From the NCBI GenBank assembly GCA_027486345.1, contig JAIXPH010000011.1, positions 1 to 48,177 on the forward strand: DNA of 48,177 nucleotides, written 5' to 3'. The position numbers and the translations under genes are program-made. The DNA is from Paracoccaceae bacterium (GTDB lineage Bacteria > Pseudomonadota > Alphaproteobacteria > Rhodobacterales > Rhodobacteraceae). The notes beneath the pieces are model-generated. The model was not told where the DNA came from, did not search any database, and worked only from the letters and a program-made list of their open reading frames with translations. Shown here one piece after another: positions 18,311 to 26,990 of this stretch; the stretch's first letter is position 1; every line of letters begins with the position of its first letter.

Positions 18311-18476
18311 CGGCAGCCCTCCTTCGCGGCATCCTCTGGCTGCTTATAGGCAATGCCCGCCGCCCTTGCGAGGGGGCAATTCACCGAAAGCCGCAGGCAG
18401 GCCAAGGCGCACCGGCCCCCCACAGGGCGCAGCCCCCAGAACCGGCCCGCCCGTGATGGCGCCGCCCCAAAGGACG

Positions 18477-18499
18477 GCGCCCGTGCCCGGCACGGGCGC
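18477..18499. terminator. Perfect GC-rich inverted repeat after the EF-hand gene
   Basis: GCGCCCGTGCC (18477-18487) and GGCACGGGCGC (18489-18499) are exact inverses around a single C, so the RNA would form a strong stem with a small loop made by opening the central pairs. It lies 47 bases after the stop of the minus-strand EF-hand gene in a 235-base gap before rpiA. No T run follows. The rest of the gap shows no convincing gene; a 74-codon open frame there is Gly/Pro-rich and overlaps the EF-hand start of reading. Confidence 0.5.
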
Positions 18500-18545
18500 T
18501 ACGCCCTCTGGCGGCGGGCGCGACATGGAGCCGGGATCGTCCATC

Positions 18546-19139
18546 TCAGCCCGCCTGCGCGGCAGCACCCGCCGCGGCCAGACTGTCGGCCACCTGCGCC
18601 ACTTCGGCCAGGGTCAGCCGCCCGTCCCCGTCCAGGTCCAGCGCCATCAACGCCGCCGCCATGGCCGCCTCCGCTCCCTGCCCGGCCTGCATCGCCGCCG
18701 CTTCGGCATGGGCGCGCAGTTCCGACGCGCTGGCCGTGCCATCGCCATCCGTATCCGCCGCCGCTTGCGTCAGCATCAGCCGCGTGCGCCCGGTCAGGCC
18801 AAGGACCGCGCCACGCGCCGCCGCCTCGGCCAGCGTGACGGCGCCGTCATTGTCCAGATCCGCTTCCATCAAGGGTTGCAGCGCGCGGGCCCGGAAATAG
18901 GCCCGGTCCAATGCCACGGCCCGGTCCAGATCGGCCTGCACCAGCGCCCCGTCCCGGCCATGCCCGTGCACCATGCCCAGCGCCATGTCGCGCCATCGGT
19001 CCGGCCGCGCGGCGATGCGGTCGGCCAGATCGGGTGGCAGGGTGGCCAGAGCCTCCGACACGCTGCGCGCCTGCGCCAGCACCGGCCCCGCCAGCGCCAC
19101 GGCCAAGACAACACCCACACCCCGCACCCATCCGACCAT
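18546..19139 (-). CDS. Secreted EF-hand calcium-binding protein
   Basis: Exported protein of 197 residues. The signal peptide (VRGVGVVLAVALAGPVLAQA) is cut near residue 23. Three canonical EF-hand loops can be read: DLDNDGAVTLAE, DTDGDGTASASE and DLDGDGRLTLAE, each with Asp/Asn at positions 1, 3 and 5 and Glu at 12. An earlier segment VQADLDRAVALDRAYFRARALQPLMEADLD may hold part of a degenerate first hand. The chain is rich in Ala and Leu between hands, and its end ([12 protein letters not shown]) looks disordered. It is a single gene, with divergent GST gene 162 bases away. Calcium sensing or buffering in the periplasm is implied by family; no partner is evident. Confidence 0.88.
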   Translation of the reverse strand: MVGWVRGVGVVLAVALAGPVLAQARSVSEALATLPPDLADRIAARPDRWRDMALGMVHGHGRDGALVQADLDRAVALDRAYFRARALQPLMEADLDNDGAVTLAEAAARGAVLGLTGRTRLMLTQAAADTDGDGTASASELRAHAEAAAMQAGQGAEAAMAAALMALDLDGDGRLTLAEVAQVADSLAAAGAAAQAG

Positions 19140-19301
19140 CGCGCCCTCCTAAGCTTTCCGCCTTTCTCGCCGCTTCGGGTTAACAAGCCGTAAAGGCCCG
19201 CCTGCCGGAAATCGCGCGCCGATGTCGCTTTCCAACTGACGCCGCCCGCCCGACATGCGCATCCTGCATCGGATGGGCAACCGGCGCAGAGGGAGAGAGC
19301 C

Positions 19302-19853
19302 ATGACCTACCGGCTTTATGGCGTCCGCGATTTCGCGAATTTCGCCGTGCATCTTGCGCTGGGGGCAACCGGCGCACCGCATGAGGCCGTGTTTCTGGAG
19401 CCCGAGGACCTGAAATCGCCCGACCATCTGGCGCGTCACCCGCTGGGCATGGTGCCGGTGCTGGAGACGCCGGATGGCACCATGATTGAAACGGCGGCGA
19501 TCCTTCTGTGGCTTGCCGACCGTCATGGTGGTCTGGCCCCCGCCCCCGACAGCCCGCACCGCGCCGCCTTCCTGTCGGCCTTTTTCTTCACGACCAGCAA
19601 TATCCACATCGCCGCGCTGGATCTCTTGCACCCGTACCGCCCGGCGGGCGAAGGCCCCGTCCGCGCCGTGGCCGAAGGCGCGCATGACCGCCTGACCGGC
19701 CGCCTGACCGTGCTCGAGGATCTGGCCGCCCGCGATCCCGACTGGTGGCGACAGGATGCGCCGGGCATCCTGACCTTCTACCTTGGCATGCTGACGCGCT
19801 GGTGCGCCGCCTTCCCGGCCTGTCCCGATCTGGCGATCTCCCTCTCCGCCTGA
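19302..19853 (+). CDS. Glutathione S-transferase family protein, shortened by an in-frame TGA
   Basis: The 183-residue product has a GST N-terminal thioredoxin-like domain (MTYRLYGVRDFANFAVHLAL, with conserved HPLGMVPVLETPDG and the glutathione-binding ETAAILLWLADRH, where Glu-Thr replaces the usual Glu-Ser) and a helical domain (AAFLSAFFFTTSNIHIAALDL). The frame stops at TGA 19851-19853 but continues in the same frame for 35 codons to TAA 19959-19961, reading PALHARMAACEALPAVQRI and onward, which is an ordinary GST C-terminal helix. A full protein would be 219 positions, the family norm. A single change such as TGG to TGA (giving LSA-Trp-PALHARM) explains it. The shortened protein may fold poorly. 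The next gene, sdaA, starts 3 bases after the TAA. Confidence 0.8.
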   Translation: MTYRLYGVRDFANFAVHLALGATGAPHEAVFLEPEDLKSPDHLARHPLGMVPVLETPDGTMIETAAILLWLADRHGGLAPAPDSPHRAAFLSAFFFTTSNIHIAALDLLHPYRPAGEGPVRAVAEGAHDRLTGRLTVLEDLAARDPDWWRQDAPGILTFYLGMLTRWCAAFPACPDLAISLSA

Positions 19854-19961
19854 CCCGCCCTCCATGCGCGCATGGCCGCCTGCGAAGCCCTGCCCGCCGT
19901 CCAGCGCATCGCGGCCCAGCACGGGCTGACCGGGCGCTTCCTGACCGAACCCGAAGGATAA
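19854..19961 (+). other. Separated in-frame C-terminal tail of the glutathione S-transferase
   Basis: These 35 sense codons plus TAA are in the same frame as the upstream GST gene and encode its expected last helices (LHARMAACEALPAVQR, then AAQHGLTGRFL). They are cut off by the TGA at 19851. Conserved coding character after the stop suggests a recent nonsense change, a sequencing error or stop readthrough. The tail also carries the AAGGA ribosome site of sdaA. Confidence 0.7.
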
Positions 19962-19964
19962 GCG

Positions 19965-21344
19965 ATGTTCCTCTCTGTCTTCGACATGTTCAAGGTGGGC
20001 GTCGGCCCGTCCTCCAGCCACACCATGGGGCCGATGGTGGCGGGGGCGCGGTTCCTGGACCTGCTGCGCGCCTCGCCCTTCCATTTCCACGGGGTCAAGG
20101 CGTCCTTGCACGGCTCGCTGGCCTTCACCGGTGTGGGACATGCGACGGACCGCGCCACGATCTTGGGCCTCGCAGGGTTTGAGCCTGCCACCTATGACGC
20201 CGAAAAGGCCGAGGCGACCCTGACCGCGATCCGCGACACCAAGACGATCACGCCTCCCGGCCTGCCCGCCCTGCGCTTCGATCCCGGTGCGGACCTCTTG
20301 TTCGACTACGGCCCTGCCCTGCCCGGCCATGCCAATGGCATGATCCTGAAGGCCACCGACGCGCAGGGCGACGTGATCTTGCAGGAAACCTATTACTCCA
20401 TCGGCGGCGGCTTCGTGCTGACGGCAGGCGAGATGGCCGAGGCGGGAGGCAGCAAGGCCAAGGCCCGCGCCGATGTGCCCTACCCCTTCGAGACCGCCGA
20501 TGAGATGCTGGCGATGGCGAAAACCTCGGGCCTGACCATCGCGCAGATGAAACGCGCCAATGAGTTGAAGTTCCGCAGCAAGGCCGAGCTTGACCAAGGC
20601 ATCACCCGCGTCTGGCAGGTGATGAATGACTGTATCGACCGTGGCATGAAGGGCGAGGGCATCCTGCCGGGTGGCCTGAAAGTGCGCCGCCGCGCCAAGG
20701 GCATCCATGATGCGCTGCTTGCTGAGCGCGGGCTGAACATGACCGCGCCGCATACGATCAACGACTGGATGAGCCTTTACGCCATGTCGGTGAACGAAGA
20801 AAACGCCGCCGGGGGTCAGGTCGTCACCGCCCCCACCAATGGCGCGGCGGGCGTGGTGCCTGCGGTGATCCGCTACTGGCTGGACCATGTCCCCGGGGCC
20901 TCACCCTCGCGCGTCGATGACTTCATGCTGACCGCCGCCGCCATCGGGGGGCTTGTCAAACACAACGCCTCCATCTCCGGCGCGGAATGCGGCTGTCAGG
21001 CCGAGGTCGGCTCCGCCGCTGCGATGGCCGCCGCAGGCTTGGCGGCCGTTCTGGGCGGCACGCCGGAACAGGTGGAAAACGCCGCCGAAATCGCGCTGGA
21101 GCATCACCTCGGGATGACCTGCGATCCGGTTAAGGGCCTCGTGCAGGTGCCCTGCATCGAACGCAATGGCCTTGGCGCGATCAAGGCGGTCTCGGCCGCC
21201 TCGCTGGCCCTGCGCGGCGATGGCATCCACCTTGTCAGCCTTGATGTCTGCATTGAGACCATGCGCCAAACCGGCCGCGACATGCACGAAAAATACAAGG
21301 AAACCTCGCTCGGCGGTCTGGCTGTCAACGTTCCAAACTGCTGA
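19965..21344 (+). CDS. sdaA: L-serine ammonia-lyase (iron-sulfur dependent, single chain)
   Basis: Converts L-serine to pyruvate and ammonia with a [4Fe-4S] cluster. The 459-residue chain has the regulatory beta domain first (MFLSVFDMFKVGVGPSSSHTMGP) and the catalytic alpha domain from about 180. Cluster ligands Cys344 (GAECGCQAE), Cys386 (GMTCDPVKG) and Cys397 (VQVPCIERNG) have the same 42 and 11 residue spacings as in the Legionella enzyme. The chain ends in Cys459, matching the known tail-in-mouth arrangement in which the last Cys occupies the serine site. The substrate loop SHT and the conserved APTNGAAGVVPAV are present. It probably forms a unit with the interrupted GST gene and ends at a bidirectional terminator. 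Confidence 0.95.
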   Translation: MFLSVFDMFKVGVGPSSSHTMGPMVAGARFLDLLRASPFHFHGVKASLHGSLAFTGVGHATDRATILGLAGFEPATYDAEKAEATLTAIRDTKTITPPGLPALRFDPGADLLFDYGPALPGHANGMILKATDAQGDVILQETYYSIGGGFVLTAGEMAEAGGSKAKARADVPYPFETADEMLAMAKTSGLTIAQMKRANELKFRSKAELDQGITRVWQVMNDCIDRGMKGEGILPGGLKVRRRAKGIHDALLAERGLNMTAPHTINDWMSLYAMSVNEENAAGGQVVTAPTNGAAGVVPAVIRYWLDHVPGASPSRVDDFMLTAAAIGGLVKHNASISGAECGCQAEVGSAAAMAAAGLAAVLGGTPEQVENAAEIALEHHLGMTCDPVKGLVQVPCIERNGLGAIKAVSAASLALRGDGIHLVSLDVCIETMRQTGRDMHEKYKETSLGGLAVNVPNC

Positions 21345-21351
21345 CCCCCCG

Positions 21352-21380
21352 CTTCCCCGTTGCCCAAATATCCTCGGGGG
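21352..21380 (-). repeat. Short intergenic repeat, copy 2 (reverse orientation)
   Basis: Read on the minus strand it gives CCCCCGAGGATATTT followed by GGGCAACGGGGAAG, matching positions 4265-4294 except for one base length and about three substitutions. It lies directly after the sdaA stop and next to a terminator hairpin. Confidence 0.6.
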
Positions 21381-21403
21381 AAAAGGCGCGGCACGCGCCT
21401 TTT
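21381..21403. terminator. Bidirectional intrinsic terminator after sdaA
   Basis: AAAAGGCGCG (21381-21390) and CGCGCCTTTT (21394-21403) form a perfect 10-base stem with a GCA loop; the A and T runs give a T tail on either strand. It separates the converging sdaA and sulfotransferase-like genes. A second small hairpin, GGGGG with CCCCC (21404-21420), follows. The rest of the 149-base gap is GC-rich and holds no gene. Confidence 0.75.
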
Positions 21404-21493
21404 GGGGGCAGACAGCCCCCGCGCGCCCGTGATGCGGCCTTGGCCGCAGCACGGGAACCCAAGCGTGCGGCCGCGCCTGCGCGGGCGCTCCGC

Positions 21494-22135
21494 CTAATTC
21501 CGCAGATAACCCATGCGCGACACGGCCGCCCAAAGCGCGAATTCGCCGCGGCGGGAGCCGCGATAGGCCGCTTCGGTTTCGGCGGACAAGCCGCTCACCG
21601 CCAAGGCGGCGCGGGTGGGGGAGACGTTGTGTTGCGGCAGGTCGAACCGCCGCCCCAGACGCTCTTCCAGAAACCCGAGCAGCAGGTCCATGCGATCATA
21701 ATCGAACAGATGCGTGATCCCTGCGCGCGTGCCGTCCCAGCCGCAAAACCGCGCCTGATCGCCGACGCGGGCATAATCGGGGGCCTGATCCAGCGCGACG
21801 GCCTCCCGCGCGAAACGGTCAAAGCTGATCCCGCGCGTGCTGTTCGGCGCACCGTCCGGGTTCTTGTGGCGATAGCGGAACCAGCTTTCCAGCCGCGCGA
21901 AGGGCTCACGCACCATGGCAAAGACCTCCACCGGCCCGCCTGCCGCCGCCTCGACCCGCGCGCGCCAGTTCTTGTCAAAGCCGGGATAGGGCATGTGGCG
22001 GCTGTGCAAGTCGCCAAACGGGGCCGCGTGCAGCGACAAGGGCCGCAAAACGGCGCGGATCGACTGCGTGGCGGTCTTGGGATTGGCCAGATAGACCAGA
22101 CGGGACTGCGGCAACAACAACACGGTGGGCGACAC
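21494..22135 (-). CDS. Sulfotransferase-family protein
   Basis: Protein of 213 residues resembling bacterial members of the sulfotransferase superfamily, which move sulfate from PAPS to sugars or other acceptors. The 5'-phosphosulfate loop appears as LVYLANPKTATQSIRAVL (Lys-Thr-Ala-Thr), and the 3'-phosphate region as VFAMVREPFARLESWFRYR, with the conserved Arg-Glu-Pro. The KTATxS loop is typical of the family found with polysaccharide genes in Rhodobacterales. It begins with GTG at 22135 and a weak AAGAAG site. It stands alone, so the acceptor is unknown. A second, longer protein with a similar P-loop lies at 36064-37185. Confidence 0.78.
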   Translation of the reverse strand: MSPTVLLLPQSRLVYLANPKTATQSIRAVLRPLSLHAAPFGDLHSRHMPYPGFDKNWRARVEAAAGGPVEVFAMVREPFARLESWFRYRHKNPDGAPNSTRGISFDRFAREAVALDQAPDYARVGDQARFCGWDGTRAGITHLFDYDRMDLLLGFLEERLGRRFDLPQHNVSPTRAALAVSGLSAETEAAYRGSRRGEFALWAAVSRMGYLRN

Positions 22136-22262
22136 CTTCTTGACCGGCCCCGGCTCTCCGAGGCTGTGCTAGGCTAACCCCGTGCCGCAAAAGGGCGCAA
22201 GGCGCGGAAATGGTCGCTTTCAGGATGGACGGGCCCGGTGCGGCGCGGATAGGCCATGGAAC

Positions 22263-23255
22263 ATGACCGTTGCATCGCCCCCCTCCGCCGCGCCCTCCGC
22301 CGCAACAGACCGCATCCTGCCGGGTGTCGCGCTCATGCTGGCCTTCTGCATGCTGGCCCCGCTGCTGGACGTGGCCTCCAAGCTGGCCGCACAAGGGGGG
22401 GTGCCCGTGGGGCAGATCACCACCGCCCGCTTCGTGGTGCAGGGGGCCTTGATGCTGCCGGTGGTGCTGGTGATGCGCCTGCCATGGCGGATCAGCCCGC
22501 GCGTACTGGGCCTGACCATCCTGCGCGCCATCTTCCTGATCCTGTCCACCTTCAGCTTCGTGTCCGGCATCGCGGTGATGCCGGTTGCCGATGCGCTGGC
22601 CATCGCCTTTGTGGAGCCCTTCGTGGTGCTGATCCTTGGCTCGTTCCTCTTCGGGGATGAGGTCGGGCCGCGCCGGATCGCGGCCAGCGCCGTCGGTTTC
22701 GGCGGGGCGCTTCTGGTGATCCAGCCCTCGCTTGCGGCCTTTGGTCTGGTGGCGCTCTGGCCACTCGGGACCGCGTTCTTCTTTGCCTTCTACATGCTGG
22801 TCACGCGGGCGATGTCCACGCAGATCCATCCGGTGACGATGCAGTTGCACACCTCGCTCGCCGGGATCGCCATCACGGTGCCGGTCATGCTGGCCTTTGA
22901 CGGGACAGGCTTTGCCGTGCTGGACCCGGTGATGCCCATGGGCCTCAACTGGCTGTGGCTGTTCGGCGTGGGTTTCTGGGCGGCGGTCAGCCATATGTGC
23001 ATGACCTATGCGCTGAAATTCGCGCCTTCGGCCACGCTGGCGCCCTTGCATTATTCCGAGATCGTCGCCGCCGTCGCCTTGGGCTATCTGATCTTTTCCG
23101 ACTTCCCCAATGCAATGACCTGGGCCGGGATCGTGATCATCGTCTCATCCGGTCTTTACATCATCCACCGCGAGCGGATGTCGGCCCGGATCAAGCGCCG
23201 GGCGGATTTGCAGACGGGCGCGCAGGCCAGCGCGGCGCTGACCGAAGTGCCCTGA
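22263..23255 (+). CDS. DMT-superfamily (EamA) inner-membrane transporter
   Basis: Membrane protein of 330 residues with about ten helices in two EamA repeats. The first repeat starts ILPGVALMLAFCMLAPLLDV, and the characteristic AxxxFVEPFVVLILGSFLFGDEVGPRRI ends it. The second repeat ends with APLHYSEIVAAVALGYLIFSDFPNAMTWAGIVIIVSSGLYI. The pattern fits drug/metabolite exporters, often of amino acids or nucleobases; no specific substrate can be named. ATG 22263 is the first start after the divergent gap. The last 65 bases overlap the convergent thiamine diphosphokinase gene; the overlapped tail is polar (RRADLQTGAQASAALTEVP). Confidence 0.9.
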   Translation: MTVASPPSAAPSAATDRILPGVALMLAFCMLAPLLDVASKLAAQGGVPVGQITTARFVVQGALMLPVVLVMRLPWRISPRVLGLTILRAIFLILSTFSFVSGIAVMPVADALAIAFVEPFVVLILGSFLFGDEVGPRRIAASAVGFGGALLVIQPSLAAFGLVALWPLGTAFFFAFYMLVTRAMSTQIHPVTMQLHTSLAGIAITVPVMLAFDGTGFAVLDPVMPMGLNWLWLFGVGFWAAVSHMCMTYALKFAPSATLAPLHYSEIVAAVALGYLIFSDFPNAMTWAGIVIIVSSGLYIIHRERMSARIKRRADLQTGAQASAALTEVP

Positions 23256-23895
23256 GCACCGCGTCCAGCCGGTTGCGCGGCAGGATTGCCAGCATCGAGG
23301 GCGCGTCCATCTCGACCTCCACCTCAGGCGCGGTGACGCGATTCGAGGTGCCGATCATCCCGTCGGGCGCGAAGGTGAGCCCATCGATGGGCCATTCCAG
23401 CCCCTGACTGCGCCCGGTAACGCGCGCCATCGGATAGAGCGACAGCCGGTCACCGGGGGTCAGGCCCAGCACCATGCGTGGCGGGGCCAAAAACACCACG
23501 TCCTGCGGCCCGAGCAGCAGACAGACCCGGTCGGGATGCGCGGCGAGGCCGGTCAGAACCGCCAGCCCGTGATCCATCCGCGCCCCTGCGAATCCCACCG
23601 CCAGCACGAAAGGCGCTTGGATCGACCGCAGCGCCTTGTCGAAATCCGTCGTCACTTGTTCGGTCAGCGGAAACAAACGCCCGGCCAGCCGCGCCCGCGC
23701 CGCGGAGGTGATGGAATCAAGGTCCCCCACCACCGCCTCAGGCTCATGCCCCAGCGCAAGGACGCGGTCCGCCCCCCCGTCCGCCCCAACGAGTCTTGGC
23801 GCGCGCGCCAAGGCCAGCCGCAGCAGCGCGGCGGAAACCGGGCCTCCACCGACCAGCGTGACGCCCACTGAGGATTCGACAATCGGATGATTCAT
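23191..23895 (-). CDS. Thiamine diphosphokinase
   Basis: Makes thiamine diphosphate from thiamine and ATP. The 234-residue protein has the family landmarks: VTLVGGGPVSAALLRLAL, GADGGADRVLALGHEPEAVVGDLDSI (catalytic Asp motif), the TTDFDKAL region of the ATP site and ALGFAGARMDHGL-type Gly-Arg-hDH motif. The C-terminal domain holds SLYPMARVTGRSQGLEWPIDGLTFAPDGMIGTSN, the thiamine-binding sandwich. The final 20 residues (RSAPRWPARPSANPPGA) overlap the EamA gene on the other strand and look unstructured. ATG 23895 opens MNHPIVESSVGVTLVG. The divergent 141-base gap to the next gene is less GC-rich and should contain promoters. Confidence 0.9.
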   Translation of the reverse strand: MNHPIVESSVGVTLVGGGPVSAALLRLALARAPRLVGADGGADRVLALGHEPEAVVGDLDSITSAARARLAGRLFPLTEQVTTDFDKALRSIQAPFVLAVGFAGARMDHGLAVLTGLAAHPDRVCLLLGPQDVVFLAPPRMVLGLTPGDRLSLYPMARVTGRSQGLEWPIDGLTFAPDGMIGTSNRVTAPEVEVEMDAPSMLAILPRNRLDAVLRALRSAPRWPARPSANPPGA

Positions 23896-24036
23896 GTGTT
23901 CACTGTTGCTTCAATTGCGGCAAAGACAGTGTTCCTCAGCCATAATCAATCCATCAAATTACCCTGATCTGTCCATCAAAAGGAACAGCCTTGAACCGAG
24001 TGTGGGTCAACGGATTTTGACGAAAGCGAGCATCCC

Positions 24037-26688
24037 ATGACTGGTGCGAGTAAGATTTTGACGGTCTCTTACGGAACCTTCAGCTGCACGCTGGAGGGTT
24101 TCGACGATCCTTTCAACACGATGAAGGCGATTGCGGAATATTTCCGAGACCTTGCCGCCGATGACCGTTACTTCGGGGCCGAACCACCGACCCCGGATGC
24201 CGCCATGCTGCACCGCATCGCCGAGCGCGAGATTCAGCGCCGGGTCGAGGCGAAGATTCAGGAAAACGGCGTTGTGCTGCGGGCGGCCGAAGGCGCGGGA
24301 CAGACGGCCTCCGTTTCAATCCCAGCGGCCCAGCCCGCGCCGCGTCCGCGACCGACGCTTTCTGCCGCTCCGGTGCTCGCACCCGCAGAAGATGCCTTGG
24401 ACGATCTCGCCGAGGCGCCGCTGGCAGCGGTCGGGCTGACCGATCCCGCCCTGCCGCCTGAGGCCGAGGTCATTGCCGAATCCGTCGCCGAAAAGCTGTC
24501 CCGCTTGCGGGCCGAAGCGGCAGAGACGGCGGCCCTTGCGGCGCAGACCGTCACCCTCGCCGTCCCGTTGGTGCAAGCCGACGCGACGCCGCCCGGTGCG
24601 GAGGCCGATGATCCGACGGATTCGCTGCTGGCCGACCTGATGGCCGACCTTGGCGGTGCCCCCCTTGCCCCCACCCCGCGCAGCGCCGCCGAACCGGCCA
24701 TTGCGGTGCCGGAGGTGTTGACCGACGCCGTGCCGGAGGTTGACACCGATTCCGCAGAGCCTGCCGCCATCGACACGCCTGAGACGGCGACCGCCGTGGT
24801 CGACGCCGAGGAGGACGTGGGCGCGGAAGCGGGTTTTGCCGACGTTCTGGCCGAGGCCGAGGCCCCTGCCCCGGTCGCAGAGGTACCGACCGAACTGCCG
24901 GTGATTGAAGACTATGTCGCCACAGCCGCTGACGTGGCCATTGATCCGGCCCCTGATGCGGCGGCCGGGGATCTTGCCGATCCCGCTGCCGAAGCGGTGG
25001 TTAACCTTCAGACCGAAGGATCGACAGATGAGGCTGACGCCTTCGATCTTGCGGCATTGACCGCCCGGATCGACGCCGACTTGCCCGCCTTCCCCGAAGC
25101 GGGTGCAACCGATTTGGCCGATGGCCTCTCTGCCGACGATCAGTTCGAGGCCGATCTGGCCGCCGCCCTGAGCGCGTTCGACGTGGTGCAGCCGATGCTG
25201 GACACGCCGCCCAGTGACTCCGCGTCCAGTGACATCGCGCCCGTTGACACAGCGCCCAATGACGCGACTCCCGGCGACGCGCAGTCCGAAGCGCAGGAGT
25301 CGATCTTTGCCGACAGCGCGGATGCCGCCGATCAGGACCCGGTGCCCGCAATCCTGTCCAACACCCTGTCCGAAGCCGATCCCGAGGCCGATGCCCCCCA
25401 AGTGGACGCCATGGCGGCGGCAGACGCTCTGCCCGTCGCGGCGGACTCCGTCACCGATCTGGCGAACGATCCGGACGCCCTGCCCGGCGTGCGTGCCGAG
25501 GCGGCTGCGAAACTGCAGCGTGCCCGGGCGCGGGTCATCCGCATCCGGGGCCGCGATGCCGCAGCCGGGGCACCTGCCACTGATGCGCCGACGGCGGATG
25601 CGGCACCCGACCTTGCCCAGCCTGCCGCCGTGGAAGCCCCGATCCTGTCACCGCAGGACGAGGCCGATCTTGAGGCCGAACTGGCCGCCCTGCGCGCCGA
25701 GATCGCGCCGCGCACCGCACCCGAGGCCACGCGGACAGAAGAGGCGGCCCCCATGCCCGCAGCCGTGCCCCTAGCCGCCGAACCGCCGGTCAGTGCAGCG
25801 GTCGAGCAAGCCGCCACCCGCCGCGCCTTTGCCGAAGAGGCGGCGGATGCCGCCGTGACCCGTCTGATGGCACAGGCGGATGAGGTGATGGAGGGCCCGG
25901 AAAGCAAACGCCGCCTGTCGGCCATCGCCCACCTGAAAGCCGCCGTCGCCGCGACGGTGGCGGAGCGCAACGCCGGGGCAGACCTGCCCCCGGCACAACC
26001 ATCGCGCCTTGCACGCTACCGCGATGATCTGGCCATGGTGGTGCGGGCGAAACTGGGCGTGGGGCCTGCCGCTGGCGAACGCCCGGCCCCGCTGGTTCTG
26101 GTGTCCGAACAGCGCGTCGACCGCAGCGCAACCACCCCGGCCCCGATCAGCCCGCCGCAGGCCGCTGCGCCCGCGCCGGTTGCAGCCCCGATGCCCACCG
26201 CCCCAGTGCAGGCCACCCCAATGCCCACCGCCCCGGTGGAGGCACCGGCAGCACCGGCCGTAGCGGCGGCTCCGGCTGCGGCCAGCCTGCCGGACACAGG
26301 CCCCGTGCGTCCGCGCCGGATCGTTCCAGCGGCTTTGGCCGCTGAGAGCGCCGAAGAGGATGAGGGCGAAGAGACCGTCGATGCCGCCTTGGTCGATGCG
26401 CGCGGTTTCAGCGAATTTGCCGACCGTCTGGGTGCCCGCACCCTGCCGGAACTGATCGAAGCCTCTGCCGCCTATCTGGCCGTCGTGCAAAAGCGCGACG
26501 CGTTCTCGCGCCCGCAACTGATGGCGAATGTCGAAGCGGCGATGCCACAGGCCCTGCCCCGCGAAGACGGACTGCGCAGCTTTGGCGCGCTTCTGCGCTC
26601 GGGCCGTCTCAGCAAGCTGCGGCGGGGGCAGTTCGTCCTCAGCCAGCAGTCGAACTACCTGACCGAAGGCAAAAGAATCGCGGGCTGA
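24037..26688 (+). CDS. Large Ala/Asp/Pro-rich protein of unknown function with conserved ends
   Basis: Protein of 883 residues that I cannot assign to a named family. The first 85 residues are an ordered, non-repetitive domain ([20 protein letters not shown], then [21 protein letters not shown] and [18 protein letters not shown]). About residues 90-590 are acidic, low-complexity Ala/Asp/Glu/Pro sequence. A central helix-rich part follows ([39 protein letters not shown]), then Pro/Ala repeats ([19 protein letters not shown]), and a last ordered 110 residues ([20 protein letters not shown], ending [17 protein letters not shown]). No signal peptide or membrane helix is visible. It is a single gene with a strong terminator. 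The two ordered ends joined by a long flexible acidic linker suggest a scaffold or bridging role, as inference. Confidence 0.8.
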   Translation: MTGASKILTVSYGTFSCTLEGFDDPFNTMKAIAEYFRDLAADDRYFGAEPPTPDAAMLHRIAEREIQRRVEAKIQENGVVLRAAEGAGQTASVSIPAAQPAPRPRPTLSAAPVLAPAEDALDDLAEAPLAAVGLTDPALPPEAEVIAESVAEKLSRLRAEAAETAALAAQTVTLAVPLVQADATPPGAEADDPTDSLLADLMADLGGAPLAPTPRSAAEPAIAVPEVLTDAVPEVDTDSAEPAAIDTPETATAVVDAEEDVGAEAGFADVLAEAEAPAPVAEVPTELPVIEDYVATAADVAIDPAPDAAAGDLADPAAEAVVNLQTEGSTDEADAFDLAALTARIDADLPAFPEAGATDLADGLSADDQFEADLAAALSAFDVVQPMLDTPPSDSASSDIAPVDTAPNDATPGDAQSEAQESIFADSADAADQDPVPAILSNTLSEADPEADAPQVDAMAAADALPVAADSVTDLANDPDALPGVRAEAAAKLQRARARVIRIRGRDAAAGAPATDAPTADAAPDLAQPAAVEAPILSPQDEADLEAELAALRAEIAPRTAPEATRTEEAAPMPAAVPLAAEPPVSAAVEQAATRRAFAEEAADAAVTRLMAQADEVMEGPESKRRLSAIAHLKAAVAATVAERNAGADLPPAQPSRLARYRDDLAMVVRAKLGVGPAAGERPAPLVLVSEQRVDRSATTPAPISPPQAAAPAPVAAPMPTAPVQATPMPTAPVEAPAAPAVAAAPAAASLPDTGPVRPRRIVPAALAAESAEEDEGEETVDAALVDARGFSEFADRLGARTLPELIEASAAYLAVVQKRDAFSRPQLMANVEAAMPQALPREDGLRSFGALLRSGRLSKLRRGQFVLSQQSNYLTEGKRIAG

Positions 26689-26709
26689 CGCTGCCAGCAG
26701 TCCCGCACC

Positions 26710-26750
26710 GAAAGGCGGAGGAACGGGGGTTCCTTCGCCTTTCCCTTTTT
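26710..26750 (+). terminator. Intrinsic terminator of the 883-residue protein gene
   Basis: GAAAGGCGGAGGAAC (26710-26724) pairs with GTTCCTTCGCCTTTC (26729-26743) with one mismatch and a GGGG loop, followed by CCTTTTT to 26750. This is a textbook rho-independent terminator for the plus-strand gene, and it abuts the stop codon of the convergent DUF2842 gene. Confidence 0.88.
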
Positions 26751-26980
26751 CAGTCGTCCTGTGATGGCGACTCGGGGTCAGGTTGCCCCACGCCCTTGAA
26801 CACCGCCTTGAACGGCAGCGCCCACAGGATGCCCAAACCGACATAGACCGCGAATTCCACCCAAAGCGACGGGCGGTCGAACAGGCTGACCACGTAAAGC
26901 GCCGCCGCGATGTAGACCGGCAAGCCCACCAACAGGATCAGCAGCGACAGGCGGCGGCGGGTCTTGTAGGTCAGGGGCAA
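26750..26980 (-). CDS. DUF2842 family small membrane protein
   Basis: Protein of 76 residues with two membrane helices (SLLILLVGLPVYIAAALYVVSL and FAVYVGLGILWALPFKAVF), a basic start (TYKTRRR) and an acidic tail (DPESPSQDD). The pattern and the W-x-E-x-x-VY-x-GLGxxWxLP motif match DUF2842, common in Alphaproteobacteria. The start is TTG at 26980 with GAGGAGAG just upstream, which overlaps the end of purA (10-base gap). Co-transcription with purA is likely. Its function is unknown. Confidence 0.88.
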   Translation of the reverse strand: MPLTYKTRRRLSLLILLVGLPVYIAAALYVVSLFDRPSLWVEFAVYVGLGILWALPFKAVFKGVGQPDPESPSQDD

Positions 26981-26990
26981 GGGTCTCTCC

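Noticed and set aside
18344-18568. 74-codon Gly/Pro-rich open frame between rpiA and the EF-hand gene
   Set aside because: Low-complexity, overlaps the EF-hand gene and contains a terminator-like hairpin.
19851-19853. Selenocysteine reading of the in-frame TGA
   Set aside because: No selenoprotein GST is known to me at this position, no clear SECIS hairpin follows directly, and a Trp or Tyr codon change explains it more simply.
19149-20888. 579-codon open frame on the minus strand opposite GST and sdaA
   Set aside because: Antisense shadow; composition is His/Gly/Arg-rich and there is no ribosome site or domain.
24316-25401. 361-codon Gly/Arg-rich open frame opposite the low-complexity protein
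   Set aside because: It mirrors the Ala/Asp-rich repeats of the sense gene and has no independent support.
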